Positions 10,472-20,028 of a stretch of DNA of 64,000 nucleotides are shown one piece after another. Positions within the stretch are counted from its first letter, which is position 1; every line of letters starts with the position of its first letter. A program made the position numbers and the translations under genes. Under the pieces are notes generated by a model, which saw only the letters and a program-made list of their open reading frames with translations, searched no databases and was not told where the DNA came from. This DNA comes from Vibrio aerogenes. GTDB lineage: Bacteria > Pseudomonadota > Gammaproteobacteria > Enterobacterales > Vibrionaceae. The DNA is taken from the NCBI RefSeq assembly GCF_024346755.1, contig NZ_AP024861.1, forward strand, positions 310,001-374,000, given 5' to 3'.

Positions 10472-11200
10472 TTAAGCCAGATAAGTTTCCAGCTCTTCAC
10501 TGCCACCGATGTGTTTTCCGCCGATGAATACCTGAGGCACTGTGGTCCGGCCGGTAATTGCGCGCAGCGTTACGGTTGTTGCGTCTTTACCCAGAATGAC
10601 TTCCTCATATTGAAGACCTTTATCGATCAGGTTCTGTTTTGCTTTAGCACAGAACGGACAGCCGGGTTTTGAAAAGACAGTAATCGACTCCTGTAAGCGA
10701 AAGCCCGGGGCAATATATTTCAGCATGGTATCTGCATCAGAAACTTTGAAGGGGTCGCCTGGTTCATTTGGCTCGATGAACATTTCGTCAACAATGCCAT
10801 CTTTGACTAACATACTATAGCGCCATGAACGCTTACCAAACCCTAAATCGTTTTTCTCAACCAGCATTCCCATACCGTGAGTAAATTCACCATTACCATC
10901 AGGAATGAAAGTAATATTTTCTGCTTCCTGATCATCTTTCCAGGCATTCATCACGAAAGTATCATTGACTGAGACACACAAAATGTCGTCGACACCGTGA
11001 TCTTTGAAGACCGGGAATAACTCATTATAACGGGGTAAATGACTTGAAGAACAGGTTGGTGTAAAAGCGCCAGGTAAACTGAAAACAATGACCGTTTTTC
11101 CTTTAAATAGCTCATCTGTGGTGACATTGACCCATTGGTCACCACGACGTACAGGAAAAGTGACTTGCGGAACCGCCTGACCTTTTTTGGAAGTAAACAT
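10472..11200 (-). CDS. Peroxiredoxin-glutaredoxin hybrid (Prx5 type)
   Basis: Reduces hydrogen peroxide and alkyl peroxides using glutathione through its own glutaredoxin domain. Residues 1-165 are a Prx5-type peroxiredoxin with the peroxidatic cysteine C50 in PGAFTPTC. Residues 172-242 are a glutaredoxin with the redox pair C181-C184 (GCPFC) and the glutathione-site motif TTVPQVFI. The 242-residue fusion resembles the Haemophilus hybrid enzyme. It is divergent from oxyR over 152 bases containing an OxyR-like site, so peroxide induction is likely. Confidence 0.95.
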   Translation of the reverse strand: MFTSKKGQAVPQVTFPVRRGDQWVNVTTDELFKGKTVIVFSLPGAFTPTCSSSHLPRYNELFPVFKDHGVDDILCVSVNDTFVMNAWKDDQEAENITFIPDGNGEFTHGMGMLVEKNDLGFGKRSWRYSMLVKDGIVDEMFIEPNEPGDPFKVSDADTMLKYIAPGFRLQESITVFSKPGCPFCAKAKQNLIDKGLQYEEVILGKDATTVTLRAITGRTTVPQVFIGGKHIGGSEELETYLA

Positions 11201-11304
11201 AGTTTGTCCTTATGTAATTTTAAAGTTTTCAGAATGATGATGAGGTTTTTGTATCTGCCTCACTTTGTTAAATTCATTATCAGAGAAAAGCTTTGATAGA
11301 CCTA

Positions 11305-11341
11305 ATCATTTGATGCTATGGTTTTGATAGATAGTTTCTAT
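11305..11341. promoter_or_regulatory. Candidate OxyR operator
   Basis: Four quarter-sites at exact 7-base spacing read ATCA, CTAT, ATAG, CTAT, against the OxyR pattern ATAG-N7-CTAT-N7-ATAG-N7-CTAT. Fourteen of sixteen defined positions match. The site ends 11 bases before the oxyR start codon and about 105 bases upstream of prx. It could repress oxyR and activate prx. Confidence 0.7.
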
Positions 11342-11352
11342 TAGGTGATACC

Positions 11353-12258
11353 ATGAATATTCGTGACTTTGAGTATCTCGTAGCTTTGGCAGAACACAAG
11401 CATTTTCGCAAAGCTGCAGAGTCCTGTTTTGTGAGTCAACCGACATTAAGCGGACAGATTCGTAAACTGGAGGAAGAATTAGGTACTGTTTTACTGGAGC
11501 GGAGCAGCCGTCGGGTGCTGTTCACCGACTCAGGAATGCAACTGGTGGAGCAAGCCAGGCGCATTCTTAAAGAAATTAAAATGTTCCGTGATATGGCAAA
11601 TGGTCAGAGTGAAGATATGTGTGGGCCGCTGCATGTCGGTTTTATTCCGACGGTCGGGCCTTATTTGCTCCCGCGTATTGTTCCTGCACTCAAAACGGAA
11701 TTTCCGGATCTGGAACTCTATCTGCATGAGGCTCAGACCAGCCATTTAGTGCGTCAGTTAGAGGAAGGAAAACTGGATTGTCTTGTCTTGGCATCGGTTG
11801 AAGAGACTCAGCCATTTAAAGAAATCACGGTTTATAATGAGCCTTTAAGTCTGGCGGTTCCATCTCAACATGAATGGGCACATAACCAGCAGGTTGAGAT
11901 GGCTGAACTGAATGGTAAAACGGTTTTGATGCTGGGTGAAGGACATTGCCTGAGGGATCAGGCTTTGGGCTTTTGTTTTGCTGCTGGTGCAAAAGATGAT
12001 GAGCGCTTCAGGGCGACCAGTCTGGAGACACTGAGAAATATGGTTGCAGCTGGTGCTGGTATCACATTATTGCCGGAATTGTCATTGCCGGAACAAAAAG
12101 AAAAGGACGGTGTGTGTTACCTGAAAGCTGTCAATCCGGTTCCTTCACGCAATCTTGCTTTAGTGTACCGCCCTGGCTCACCGTTGAGACAACGTTTCGA
12201 AAAACTGGCTTCAGTGATTAAAGCCCAGCTGGCTCGTAGCTGTGAGCCGGCTGTCTGA
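11353..12258 (+). CDS. oxyR: Hydrogen peroxide sensor OxyR, LysR family
   Basis: A LysR-type regulator that forms a disulfide on peroxide exposure and activates antioxidant genes. The N-terminal helix-turn-helix covers about residues 1-60 (FVSQPTLSGQIRKLEEELG). The two sensing cysteines are at exactly C199 and C208, in GHCLRDQ and LGFCF, as in E. coli. The protein has 301 residues. The ATG at 11353 is preceded by AGGTGAT. Its promoter region is shared with the Prx-Grx gene it probably regulates. Confidence 0.96.
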   Translation: MNIRDFEYLVALAEHKHFRKAAESCFVSQPTLSGQIRKLEEELGTVLLERSSRRVLFTDSGMQLVEQARRILKEIKMFRDMANGQSEDMCGPLHVGFIPTVGPYLLPRIVPALKTEFPDLELYLHEAQTSHLVRQLEEGKLDCLVLASVEETQPFKEITVYNEPLSLAVPSQHEWAHNQQVEMAELNGKTVLMLGEGHCLRDQALGFCFAAGAKDDERFRATSLETLRNMVAAGAGITLLPELSLPEQKEKDGVCYLKAVNPVPSRNLALVYRPGSPLRQRFEKLASVIKAQLARSCEPAV

Positions 12259-12295
12259 TCAATCAATTATATTGACAGAAGATGTAACAGAAAAA

Positions 12296-12325
12296 ACAAA
12301 CCCGCGCCATCCGGTGCGGGTTTGT
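12296..12325. terminator. Bidirectional terminator between oxyR and mrcA
   Basis: The 10-base stem ACAAACCCGC/GCGGGTTTGT lies 37 bases after oxyR and 70 bases beyond the mrcA stop, between two convergent genes. Confidence 0.6.
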
Positions 12326-12395
12326 GATATTTATTCCTCCACCAACCAAAGGCTGAAGGGAGCGAGGTCTGTTTACTGATCGTGATGTCAGAACA

Positions 12396-14882
12396 TCAGA
12401 ATAGTTCTTCATCACTATTTGGGGCAGTGTAAATATTGCCGGTTGAGACATCCTGTGTGTATTCTTTCGGTTCAGTTCCCTGAGCAAAGTATTCAAACAT
12501 AGAGCTTGCATCTGTTTTATTCGTTAACAGCCCGGTGTTACGATCAATCCGGACTTTAACGATATGATCCGGAATAGTTTTGGGCTGTGGTGGTACATTG
12601 GCTAAAGCATGCTGCATGAAGTCAATCCAGGCTGGCTGAGCGGTTTTCGCACCAGATTCTCCACCGCTGATTGGGACATCTTTCAGATTTTTGTTCCGGG
12701 TTGTGTGCCCTAAAGCCCGGCTATGGTTATCAAAACCAACCCAAACGGTTGCGACAATTCCAGGCCCAAATCCGTTGTACCAGGTATCTTTTGAGTCATT
12801 GGTTGTGCCGGTTTTTCCACCGATATCGCGGCGTTTCAGTTTTTGTGCCCGCCAACCTGTACCATTCCAGCCTGTACCATCCCGCCAGCTACCACCACCC
12901 CAGATGTTGCTATACATCATTTCTCTGACCAGAAATGCATTTTGTGGTGTAATCACTTGTGGTGCATAGTCCGGATTTTGCGCTGCTATATCATGCTTTT
13001 CTTCAGTATTTTCAACACAGTTGATATGGCAAACCACTTTCGGTGACGCTTTATATTCTATATGGCCAAAAGGATCTTCCACATGATCGATATAGTAAGG
13101 TTCAACGTAGTATCCGCCATTCGCAAAGACAGAGTAACCCTGAACCAGTTTGACCGGTGAAAGACTTCCTGCGCCTAAAGCAATTGTTTCAGAATGGGGT
13201 AGTTTATCCGGGTCAAACCCGAAGCGTCCCAGAAACAGTCTGACTTTTTCTAAACCAACTTCTCTGAGTACGCGTATCGCCATCACATTTTTCGATTGTG
13301 CTAAACCAATACGCAGCCGGGTTGGCCCGCCGTAGGTCGGTGGAGAATTTTTGGGACGCCATGCTGTTCCCTGACTCTGATCCCACTTGTTGATGGGAGC
13401 ATCATTGACGAGAGATGCCAGTGTCATTCCCTTATTGATGGCAGAAGAATAGATAAATGGTTTAATGCCAGACCCGACCTGACGAATTGACTGAGTCGCC
13501 CGGTTAAATTTACTGTGGACAAAGTTAAAACCACCCACTAAAGCCAGTACAGATCCATTTTCAGGATTCATGGCAACAAAAGCTGTATTGGCATCAGGCA
13601 CCTGAGCGAGGTGCCATGATGGTGCTTCCGGATTGTCCTGACCAAATGGTCGAACCCAGATCTGCTGACCAGCCGCCAAAATGTCTTTGGCATGATGAGG
13701 TGCTTTTCCCTGACGTTTGTCGGTGACAAAACGGCGGGCCCATTTCATATCATTCCACTGAATGAGCTGAATGCCGTGGCTTTTGACCCATACTGTCGCT
13801 GTTTTGTCGGCCACATCCATGACGATTGCAGGATACATATCGCCATACACAGGCTGTGATTTCAGATAATCAGTCATTTCATCCTGTGTCATGGCTGGTT
13901 TACCTGACGACCAAAGTACTTTTTCCGGGCCGCGATAACCATGGCGCTCATCGTACGCAATCAAATTATTAATGGCGGCATGATTTGCTGCTTCCTGCAG
14001 ATCTGAGCGAACAGTCATGAATACTTTTTTCCCGGACGTGTATACATCATCACCGTAATGCTCGATCATCCATGCCCGGGCCATTTCAGCAACATAAGGC
14101 GCGTGAAGTTCTAGTTCTGCACCATGATATTTGGCTGTAATTGGTTCTTCTTTTGCTTTGTCATACTGAGCACGGGTGATGTAATGCTCATCCAGCATCC
14201 GCATTAACACAACATTGCGCCGTTTGGTTGCTCTCTCGATCGAATAAATCGGGTTCATCGTTGAGGGAGCTTTTGGAAGACCAGCAATGACTGCCATTTC
14301 ACTCAGGGTGAGGTCTTTTACTTCTTTTCCGAAATAAACCTGAGCCGCAGCACCTACGCCGTAGGCCCTGTATCCCAGAAATATCTTATTCAGATAAAGT
14401 TCAAGAATTTCATCTTTAGTCAACAGTTGTTCGATGTGAATAGCAATAAACAGCTCCTTAATTTTCCGCATGATTTTCTTTTCATTGGAGAGAAAAAAGT
14501 TACGGGCAAGCTGTTGTGTGATGGTACTTGCACCCTGACGGGCGGTTCCTGAAATCAATACAGCGACGGCTGCACGGGTAATACCAATCGGATCAAAACC
14601 ATAATGTTCATAGAAACGGCTGTCTTCGGTTGCCAGAAATGCTTCCACAAGTTCTGGTGGAATATCTTTCAGTTTGAGTGGAATTCTGCGTTTCTCACCA
14701 AATTGTGCAATAAGTTTCCCATCCTGACTTAACACCTGCATGGGAGTTTGCAGCTTAACATCTCTCAAAGTGGCGACATCTGGCAGTTCAGGTTTGACGT
14801 AATAATAGAATCCGAAGATTGTCGTCACTCCTAAAACCATGCAACACAATGAAAATAAAAAGAATCGCTTTATGAACTTCAC
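12396..14882 (-). CDS. mrcA: Penicillin-binding protein 1A
   Basis: Bifunctional inner-membrane enzyme polymerising and cross-linking peptidoglycan. A signal anchor (FFLFSLCCMVLGVTTIFG) is followed by the GT51 glycosyltransferase domain with the catalytic EDSRFYEH and QGASTITQQLARN motifs. The transpeptidase domain has the active-site serine in GSGIKPF, then SKNV and KTGTT. I chose GTG at 14882 because it gives the family start VKFIKRFF and has AGGGA upstream; the ATG at 14915 would add 11 residues. With GTG the protein has 828 residues. It is divergent from pilM, the usual arrangement. Confidence 0.93.
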   Translation of the reverse strand: MKFIKRFFLFSLCCMVLGVTTIFGFYYYVKPELPDVATLRDVKLQTPMQVLSQDGKLIAQFGEKRRIPLKLKDIPPELVEAFLATEDSRFYEHYGFDPIGITRAAVAVLISGTARQGASTITQQLARNFFLSNEKKIMRKIKELFIAIHIEQLLTKDEILELYLNKIFLGYRAYGVGAAAQVYFGKEVKDLTLSEMAVIAGLPKAPSTMNPIYSIERATKRRNVVLMRMLDEHYITRAQYDKAKEEPITAKYHGAELELHAPYVAEMARAWMIEHYGDDVYTSGKKVFMTVRSDLQEAANHAAINNLIAYDERHGYRGPEKVLWSSGKPAMTQDEMTDYLKSQPVYGDMYPAIVMDVADKTATVWVKSHGIQLIQWNDMKWARRFVTDKRQGKAPHHAKDILAAGQQIWVRPFGQDNPEAPSWHLAQVPDANTAFVAMNPENGSVLALVGGFNFVHSKFNRATQSIRQVGSGIKPFIYSSAINKGMTLASLVNDAPINKWDQSQGTAWRPKNSPPTYGGPTRLRIGLAQSKNVMAIRVLREVGLEKVRLFLGRFGFDPDKLPHSETIALGAGSLSPVKLVQGYSVFANGGYYVEPYYIDHVEDPFGHIEYKASPKVVCHINCVENTEEKHDIAAQNPDYAPQVITPQNAFLVREMMYSNIWGGGSWRDGTGWNGTGWRAQKLKRRDIGGKTGTTNDSKDTWYNGFGPGIVATVWVGFDNHSRALGHTTRNKNLKDVPISGGESGAKTAQPAWIDFMQHALANVPPQPKTIPDHIVKVRIDRNTGLLTNKTDASSMFEYFAQGTEPKEYTQDVSTGNIYTAPNSDEELF

Positions 14883-15013
14883 CGGATATTCCCTGTTTGG
14901 TTGGATTGAATGCATGCAATCCAGTCTTCTTTTCGATAAAAACTTAGCACTGAAACGGTCGGTTATTGTACTACCAATAATCCATTTGAACAGCGCTGAC
15001 TTGCGGAGCCTGT

Positions 15014-15922
15014 ATGAATAAACTCATTGTGACGGGAATCGATATGAACCGTCATCATATGACTGCTGTTACTTTAATGCGTCAGAAACAGTCGTTTTCT
15101 TTGATTGATTTTAGAATATTTCAGTCATCCGGGAATATTTTCCCGGAAAACGAGGTCCTCGATTATCAGAACATTGTTAAAAAACTCGCAGAACTCAGAA
15201 AAGGATTACCTTTCTTTTCCCGTCATGTTGCTGTCGCAATTCCTGATTTAGCGATCATGTCCCGGATTATCCGTATTTCACCACAGAACAGTCAGTTGAT
15301 GGAAGCTTTGGCGGTATATCAGGCTTTTTCCGGCGAAGTGTCACTGTCTGTGAGTGAGCTGAGACTTGACTATACCGGGGTTAGCGATGGTTTTCGCGTA
15401 TATGCAGCCCGGAAAGATGTGGTGGAAAGCCGGCTCACTGCACTACGTGGCGCCCGGTTGAAGCCGATCCTGGTTGATACGGAAAAGCAATGCTTCCTTC
15501 AGCTGTTAATCACTGCAATGCAGTATTACGGGAAGAGTGAACAGGTACTGATTGAAGTCAATCGGACGACAATTCGTCTGGGAGTGATGTGTCAGCCCGA
15601 TTGTTTTTATCGCTGTATGCCACAGTCAGCCGGAGAGAATGAATACAGCGCTGTACTGGCGCAGCTCATGAATGAATTTCTGCAATTTTGCGCCGTGCAG
15701 CGATTTCAGCCTGCCGGCGTCTGGCTGATCGAAAGAAATGCATTATCTGCCGGACAGATAGAGGCAACGCTGCAATGCCCGGTTGTCCTGTTTCATCCAT
15801 TGAGTATGTTGGGAAAAAACACCTTTAGCGATGATGAGGAAACGGAATTGTGCGCGCTTGCTGCCGGAATGTCGATGCGAGGCATTATTGCCCGGGAGGA
15901 AGGATATGCTGCATGCTGTTAA
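15014..15922 (+). CDS. pilM: Type IV pilus assembly protein PilM-like (short)
   Basis: The actin-like cytoplasmic protein of the pilus alignment complex, identified mainly by position (divergent from mrcA, first of a pilMNO series before aroK) and by the N-terminal GIDMNRHHMTAV, a diverged form of the family's phosphate-1 loop. It has 302 residues, shorter than the roughly 340-350 usual for PilM, and resembles enterobacterial HofM in size. GGAG precedes the ATG at 15014. It overlaps pilN by 17 bases. ATP binding is not certain. Confidence 0.75.
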   Translation: MNKLIVTGIDMNRHHMTAVTLMRQKQSFSLIDFRIFQSSGNIFPENEVLDYQNIVKKLAELRKGLPFFSRHVAVAIPDLAIMSRIIRISPQNSQLMEALAVYQAFSGEVSLSVSELRLDYTGVSDGFRVYAARKDVVESRLTALRGARLKPILVDTEKQCFLQLLITAMQYYGKSEQVLIEVNRTTIRLGVMCQPDCFYRCMPQSAGENEYSAVLAQLMNEFLQFCAVQRFQPAGVWLIERNALSAGQIEATLQCPVVLFHPLSMLGKNTFSDDEETELCALAAGMSMRGIIAREEGYAACC

Positions 15923-16475
15923 TTTGATGAACTGGCAGCAGATACAGGCTGCATTAAGATTGAAGCGATTGGTTGGACTGGTTCTGTGTGCCTTTTGCTT
16001 TTTTAGCCTGATCCAGCTTCTCCAGTGGGCTTTGCTGGTGAAGACGCTGGATACGACGCAATCCAGGCAGGTGGTTTTGGCAGAGAAAAAGGCCGCACTG
16101 GAGGAACAACTTGCTCACTGGCAGCACAGAAAAACTGATTTTATGCACAATCAGGAAAGACTTGCACAGATGAAGTACTGGCAGGAATCCACTGAAATTC
16201 CATTTCGCCTGATGTCTTTAATCGCTGAATCAGTCACAGATCGGGTTTACCTGCACTCGTTGAATCTGTCGGGGAAGCAGGTGATTGTCAGCGGCTACGG
16301 AGAAGATGCCAGAGATGTTTTCCGGTTTCTTCAGGCGCTTCGCTCTCACGCCTGCCAGTGTGTAAGACAATTGAAAATGGAAGCGGTGAAGCAGACAGAG
16401 TATTCCCCGGAAGATGTTCAGACATTTCGTTTGTCCTTTGTTTTCTCCACAGCGGGTAAGGCAGGGCAGGAATGA
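15906..16475 (+). CDS. pilN: Type IV pilus assembly protein PilN-like
   Basis: A 189-residue bitopic protein. The cytoplasmic N-terminus VNLMNWQ matches the PilM-binding INLLPWR motif only loosely. A membrane segment (about residues 25-42, LVGLVLCAFCFFSLIQLL) precedes a coiled coil and a ferredoxin-like periplasmic domain ending near SFVFS. The start ATG at 15906 lies inside pilM after GGAGGA; the longer frame upstream is pilM out of phase. The overlap with pilO is 4 bases, so the genes are translationally coupled. Confidence 0.78.
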   Translation: MLHAVNLMNWQQIQAALRLKRLVGLVLCAFCFFSLIQLLQWALLVKTLDTTQSRQVVLAEKKAALEEQLAHWQHRKTDFMHNQERLAQMKYWQESTEIPFRLMSLIAESVTDRVYLHSLNLSGKQVIVSGYGEDARDVFRFLQALRSHACQCVRQLKMEAVKQTEYSPEDVQTFRLSFVFSTAGKAGQE

Positions 16476-17062
16476 GTCGTATGTTAAGACTGAGAGCGCT
16501 GTGGGATGTCATGATTCACTGCTCTTTTCAAAAACAGCTGGGTATCGTCAGTTTGCTGACCGTGTCTGGTTGCGTCATCTCATTTGTTCTTATCTGGAGG
16601 CCTCTTTTCCGGGCAGCCGTGGTCCGGCAGGCAAATCAGGCCGAACAGGTACAGCACATCCAGTCTCTGCAGAAACAAAATAGTCATGATCAATTCATGC
16701 AGACGCAGTGGCAGATAGCTGAGAAACAATTAGAGCAGCAGACGAAGCTGCTGTCTCATGATTCTGCAGAAACACTGATGCCCTGGCTGAATATTGAAGC
16801 CGGAAAAAGAGATATACATATTCACCGGCTGGCGTGGCTGCGTTCTGACAAGAACAATCAGGCAGTTCTGCAGGGCATTGATCTGGAAATGACCGGCAGC
16901 TATGAGGCCATCAAAGAGATTCTGATTTTGATGAATCACCACCCTCCTCTGGTTCAGTTTCAGCAGGTGCATTGGCGTCAATCAAAGCAGGATAAAGGGC
17001 TGGTTCATATGACAGGAAAAGCGTGGTTTTATCATCAGTGTAAGGAGGTTCCCTGTGTATAA
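16472..17062 (+). CDS. pilO: Type IV pilus assembly protein PilO-like
   Basis: A 196-residue protein with one transmembrane helix (about residues 25-43, SLLTVSGCVISFVLIW), a coiled coil rich in glutamine and a periplasmic domain, the layout of PilO. It would pair with PilN in the inner-membrane ring. It overlaps pilN by 4 bases and the secretin gene by 8. A separate pilP, which normally follows, is absent. Sequence similarity to PilO is weak; the call rests on length, topology and order. Confidence 0.72.
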   Translation: MSRMLRLRALWDVMIHCSFQKQLGIVSLLTVSGCVISFVLIWRPLFRAAVVRQANQAEQVQHIQSLQKQNSHDQFMQTQWQIAEKQLEQQTKLLSHDSAETLMPWLNIEAGKRDIHIHRLAWLRSDKNNQAVLQGIDLEMTGSYEAIKEILILMNHHPPLVQFQQVHWRQSKQDKGLVHMTGKAWFYHQCKEVPCV

Positions 17063-18179
17063 AAGAAGAACTGCATTCAGACGACTGTTTTTTGTCATGT
17101 TGATGATGACATGTTCAGTGTTTGCAGACGGTGGAAGGGATCCTTTTGAAAAAATTTCCGGAAGTGGGCCTGAGATGAGCGGACAAGCCGGTCGTGAAAT
17201 CAGAGGTTCAACATCAGCGCAAAAGCAACAGGTTGTGGTGACCATTCCGGTTAAATATGCGACAACTCAGCAGATTTTGCAGGTGATACAGGATAAACAA
17301 CATGCCGGATTACTTTCTCCGGATGGTTCTGTCACCACCGATACCCGGACAAATACCGTGATTATCCGGGATTATCCCGACTATATTCAGGGGATAAAGT
17401 CGGTGATGAAAACAATAGACATCCCCGTTCGGCAGGTTTTGATAGAAGCCCGGATTGTCACAATGAGTGAAAGTGGGCTGGATGAGCTGGGAATCCGTTG
17501 GGGTGGGCAGGTCAGACAAGGACATATGAATATGGGGGGGAGTGTCGAGCAACTTGCAAACCAGGCAGGTGATCAAACCAATATTGCTAATTATCTGAAT
17601 GTGAGTTTACCCGCTTCTTCAGGTAATGCTGCATCTGTCGCTTTTCAGGTTGCACGGCTTGGCGCAGGTACATTACTGGATTTAGAACTTTCTGCATTAC
17701 AGAGCGAATCAAAGGCAGAAGTCATCTCAAGTCCGCGTCTGCTGACAACAAACCGCCAGCCTGCTTTTATTGAGCAGGGAACAGAGATCCCTTATCTGGA
17801 ATCTGGCTCTGATGGGGATGCCTCTGTCTCTTTTAAAAAAGCCGTACTCAGCTTAAAAGTGACCCCGAATATTACACCGGATCATCACGTAATTCTTGAT
17901 TTAAAGGTGACGCAGGATCGTCCCGGAGAGGTTGTGAAAACAGGCACCGGGGAAGCTGTCGCGATTATAACCCAGAGAATTGGTACGCGGGTATTAGTCA
18001 ATGATGGCGAAACCGTTGTGTTGGGTGGCATTCATCAGAAGACAGTCACAAAAACCGTAGACAAAGTCCCAATGTTGGGTGACTTACCATTATTCGGAAG
18101 TTTATTCAGGCGAACTTACCAGAAAACAGGTAAAAATGAGTTACTCATTTTTGTGACACCTCAGGTTATGATTCAATGA
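17055..18179 (+). CDS. pilQ: Shortened PilQ/HofQ-like secretin
   Basis: Outer-membrane secretin for type IV pilus extrusion or DNA uptake. The GTG start at 17055 follows AAGGAGG and opens a signal peptide ending near VFADGG. After a linker with RDPF, the N1 domain starts near residue 59 (VVVTIPVKYATTQQ). The C-terminal secretin domain runs from about residue 130 to the end, including VPMLGDLPLFGSLFR. At 374 residues it lacks the AMIN domains and the N0/STN domain of full-length PilQ (about 570 residues in vibrios). RDPF is typical of PilP, so a pilP-pilQ deletion fusion is possible. Confidence 0.85.
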   Translation: MYKRRTAFRRLFFVMLMMTCSVFADGGRDPFEKISGSGPEMSGQAGREIRGSTSAQKQQVVVTIPVKYATTQQILQVIQDKQHAGLLSPDGSVTTDTRTNTVIIRDYPDYIQGIKSVMKTIDIPVRQVLIEARIVTMSESGLDELGIRWGGQVRQGHMNMGGSVEQLANQAGDQTNIANYLNVSLPASSGNAASVAFQVARLGAGTLLDLELSALQSESKAEVISSPRLLTTNRQPAFIEQGTEIPYLESGSDGDASVSFKKAVLSLKVTPNITPDHHVILDLKVTQDRPGEVVKTGTGEAVAIITQRIGTRVLVNDGETVVLGGIHQKTVTKTVDKVPMLGDLPLFGSLFRRTYQKTGKNELLIFVTPQVMIQ

Positions 18180-18365
18180 GTTAGTTGCCTTTTCAGTAAT
18201 TGTCTAAAAATTAAGTTGCATTAATCGACTCAGATCTAGATAATTTCGGGTCTTATCACGAATTGTCTGTGAGGAATTGGTGCCACAAACCCGATTCAAC
18301 CATTGATATACCAGAATTAAGCTTGTGGCGATGGCATTGAATTTTATATTGTAATTACTGCTAAA

Positions 18366-18884
18366 ATGGCCGAAAAACGTAATATTATTCTTGTTGGTCC
18401 TATGGGAGCCGGCAAAAGCACAATAGGCAGGTATCTGGCACAGCAACTTCATATGGAGTTTGTCGATTCAGATACTGTGATTGAAGAACGGACTGGCGCA
18501 GATATCGCCTGGGTGTTTGATGTTGAGGGTGAAGAAGGATTTCGTAAACGCGAAGAAACGGTTATTTACGACCTTACTGAGAAGCAGGGGATTGTACTTG
18601 CGACTGGTGGCGGTTCAGTAAAAAGTAAAGAAAACCGGAATCGTCTGTCCGCACGTGGCGTTGTTGTCTATCTCGAAACGACAATTGAAAAGCAGCTTGC
18701 CCGGACCAGCCGGGACAAAAAGCGCCCATTGCTTCAAACTCATAACCCTCGTGAAGTTTTGGAAGAGCTGGCATCTGACCGTAATCCTTTATATGAGGAA
18801 ATTGCAGATATTACGGTCAGAACTGATGATCAAAGTGCAAAAGTTGTAGCCAATCAGATCGTAAAAATGTTAGAAGAACAATAA
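18366..18884 (+). CDS. aroK: Shikimate kinase I
   Basis: Phosphorylates shikimate in the aromatic amino acid pathway. The 172-residue protein has Walker [10 protein letters not shown] at residues 10-18, the shikimate-binding [11 protein letters not shown] and GGGSV motifs, and the lid RDKKRPLL. It is nearly colinear with E. coli AroK, so this is AroK rather than AroL. The 186-base gap before it holds no gene and probably its promoter. aroB follows after 27 bases. Confidence 0.96.
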   Translation: MAEKRNIILVGPMGAGKSTIGRYLAQQLHMEFVDSDTVIEERTGADIAWVFDVEGEEGFRKREETVIYDLTEKQGIVLATGGGSVKSKENRNRLSARGVVVYLETTIEKQLARTSRDKKRPLLQTHNPREVLEELASDRNPLYEEIADITVRTDDQSAKVVANQIVKMLEEQ

Positions 18885-18911
18885 GTTTTTTTAATTTTTT
18901 GGAGTGCTATC

Positions 18912-20000
18912 ATGGCGCAGATTACGGTCAGTTTGGACGAACGTAGTTATCCTATCTCGATAGGGGCCGGATTATTTAATGATCCGGCACTTCTTTCTTT
19001 TTTATCCCCAAAGCAACAAGTTGTTGTGGTCTCTAACGTCACGGTTGCACCGCTATATGCACGGCAAATAATGGCGATGGTTGAGCAATGTGGATGTCAA
19101 ACTGCTTTACTTGAACTTCCCGACGGTGAGCAATATAAGAGCCTGGAAGTTTTTAATACGGTCATGACTTACCTGATTGAGAACAACTATAGCCGGGATG
19201 CTGTGATTATCGCTTTGGGTGGCGGCGTCATCGGTGATTTGGTTGGATTTGCTGCTGCATGTTATCAGCGTGGTGTTGATTTCATTCAGATTCCAACAAC
19301 CTTGCTGTCTCAGGTTGATTCTTCTGTTGGTGGAAAAACTGCGGTCAACCATCCGATGGGAAAAAATATGATTGGTGCTTTTTATCAGCCAAAAGCAGTA
19401 ATTATTGATATTGATTGCCTGAAAACGTTACCTCCCCGCGAATTTGCCGCTGGTATGGCTGAAGTCATCAAATACGGCATTATTTATGACGCAGACTTCT
19501 TCAGCTGGTTAGAAACACACTTAGACGCACTCTATGCGCTGGAGCATGAAGCGTTGACTTATGCCATCGCACGTTGTTGTGAAATCAAAGCAGAAGTCGT
19601 CGCATTAGACGAAAAAGAGTCCGGAATTCGTGCGTTATTGAACCTGGGTCATACATTTGGTCATGCGATTGAAGCGCAATTAGGGTATGGTAATTGGTTA
19701 CATGGCGAAGCTGTCTCTGCTGGTACAGTGATGGCGGCTAAAACAGCTCAGTTACAAGGCTTAATTTCAGGTGAGCAATTTGATCGGATTCTTTCTTTGC
19801 TGAAGAGAGCACAATTGCCGGTGCATACACCTGAAGAGATGTCTTTTTCTGATTTTATGACCCATATGAAGCGAGATAAAAAGGTTCTGGCTGGTACGAT
19901 ACGCTTTGTTCTGCCAACTGATATTGGCAGTGCAGACGTCAGATCCGGTATTCCTGAATCTGTGCTTGAACAGGCAATTGATTATTGCCGCAGCCTTTAG
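18912..20000 (+). CDS. aroB: 3-dehydroquinate synthase
   Basis: Cyclises DAHP to 3-dehydroquinate, second shikimate step, using NAD and a divalent metal. The 362-residue protein has the NAD loop [13 protein letters not shown], the substrate motif [16 protein letters not shown], and metal ligands in [11 protein letters not shown] and LHGEAVSAG. It lies between aroK and damX as in most gammaproteobacteria. GGAG precedes the ATG by 7 bases. Confidence 0.96.
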   Translation: MAQITVSLDERSYPISIGAGLFNDPALLSFLSPKQQVVVVSNVTVAPLYARQIMAMVEQCGCQTALLELPDGEQYKSLEVFNTVMTYLIENNYSRDAVIIALGGGVIGDLVGFAAACYQRGVDFIQIPTTLLSQVDSSVGGKTAVNHPMGKNMIGAFYQPKAVIIDIDCLKTLPPREFAAGMAEVIKYGIIYDADFFSWLETHLDALYALEHEALTYAIARCCEIKAEVVALDEKESGIRALLNLGHTFGHAIEAQLGYGNWLHGEAVSAGTVMAAKTAQLQGLISGEQFDRILSLLKRAQLPVHTPEEMSFSDFMTHMKRDKKVLAGTIRFVLPTDIGSADVRSGIPESVLEQAIDYCRSL

Positions 20001-20028
20001 CGCTTCATTTATTCAGTAGGAAAATGTC

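Noticed and set aside
14839..15021. 60-codon plus-strand ORF in the mrcA-pilM gap
   Set aside because: It overlaps the conserved mrcA N-terminus and the pilM start, with no supporting signal.
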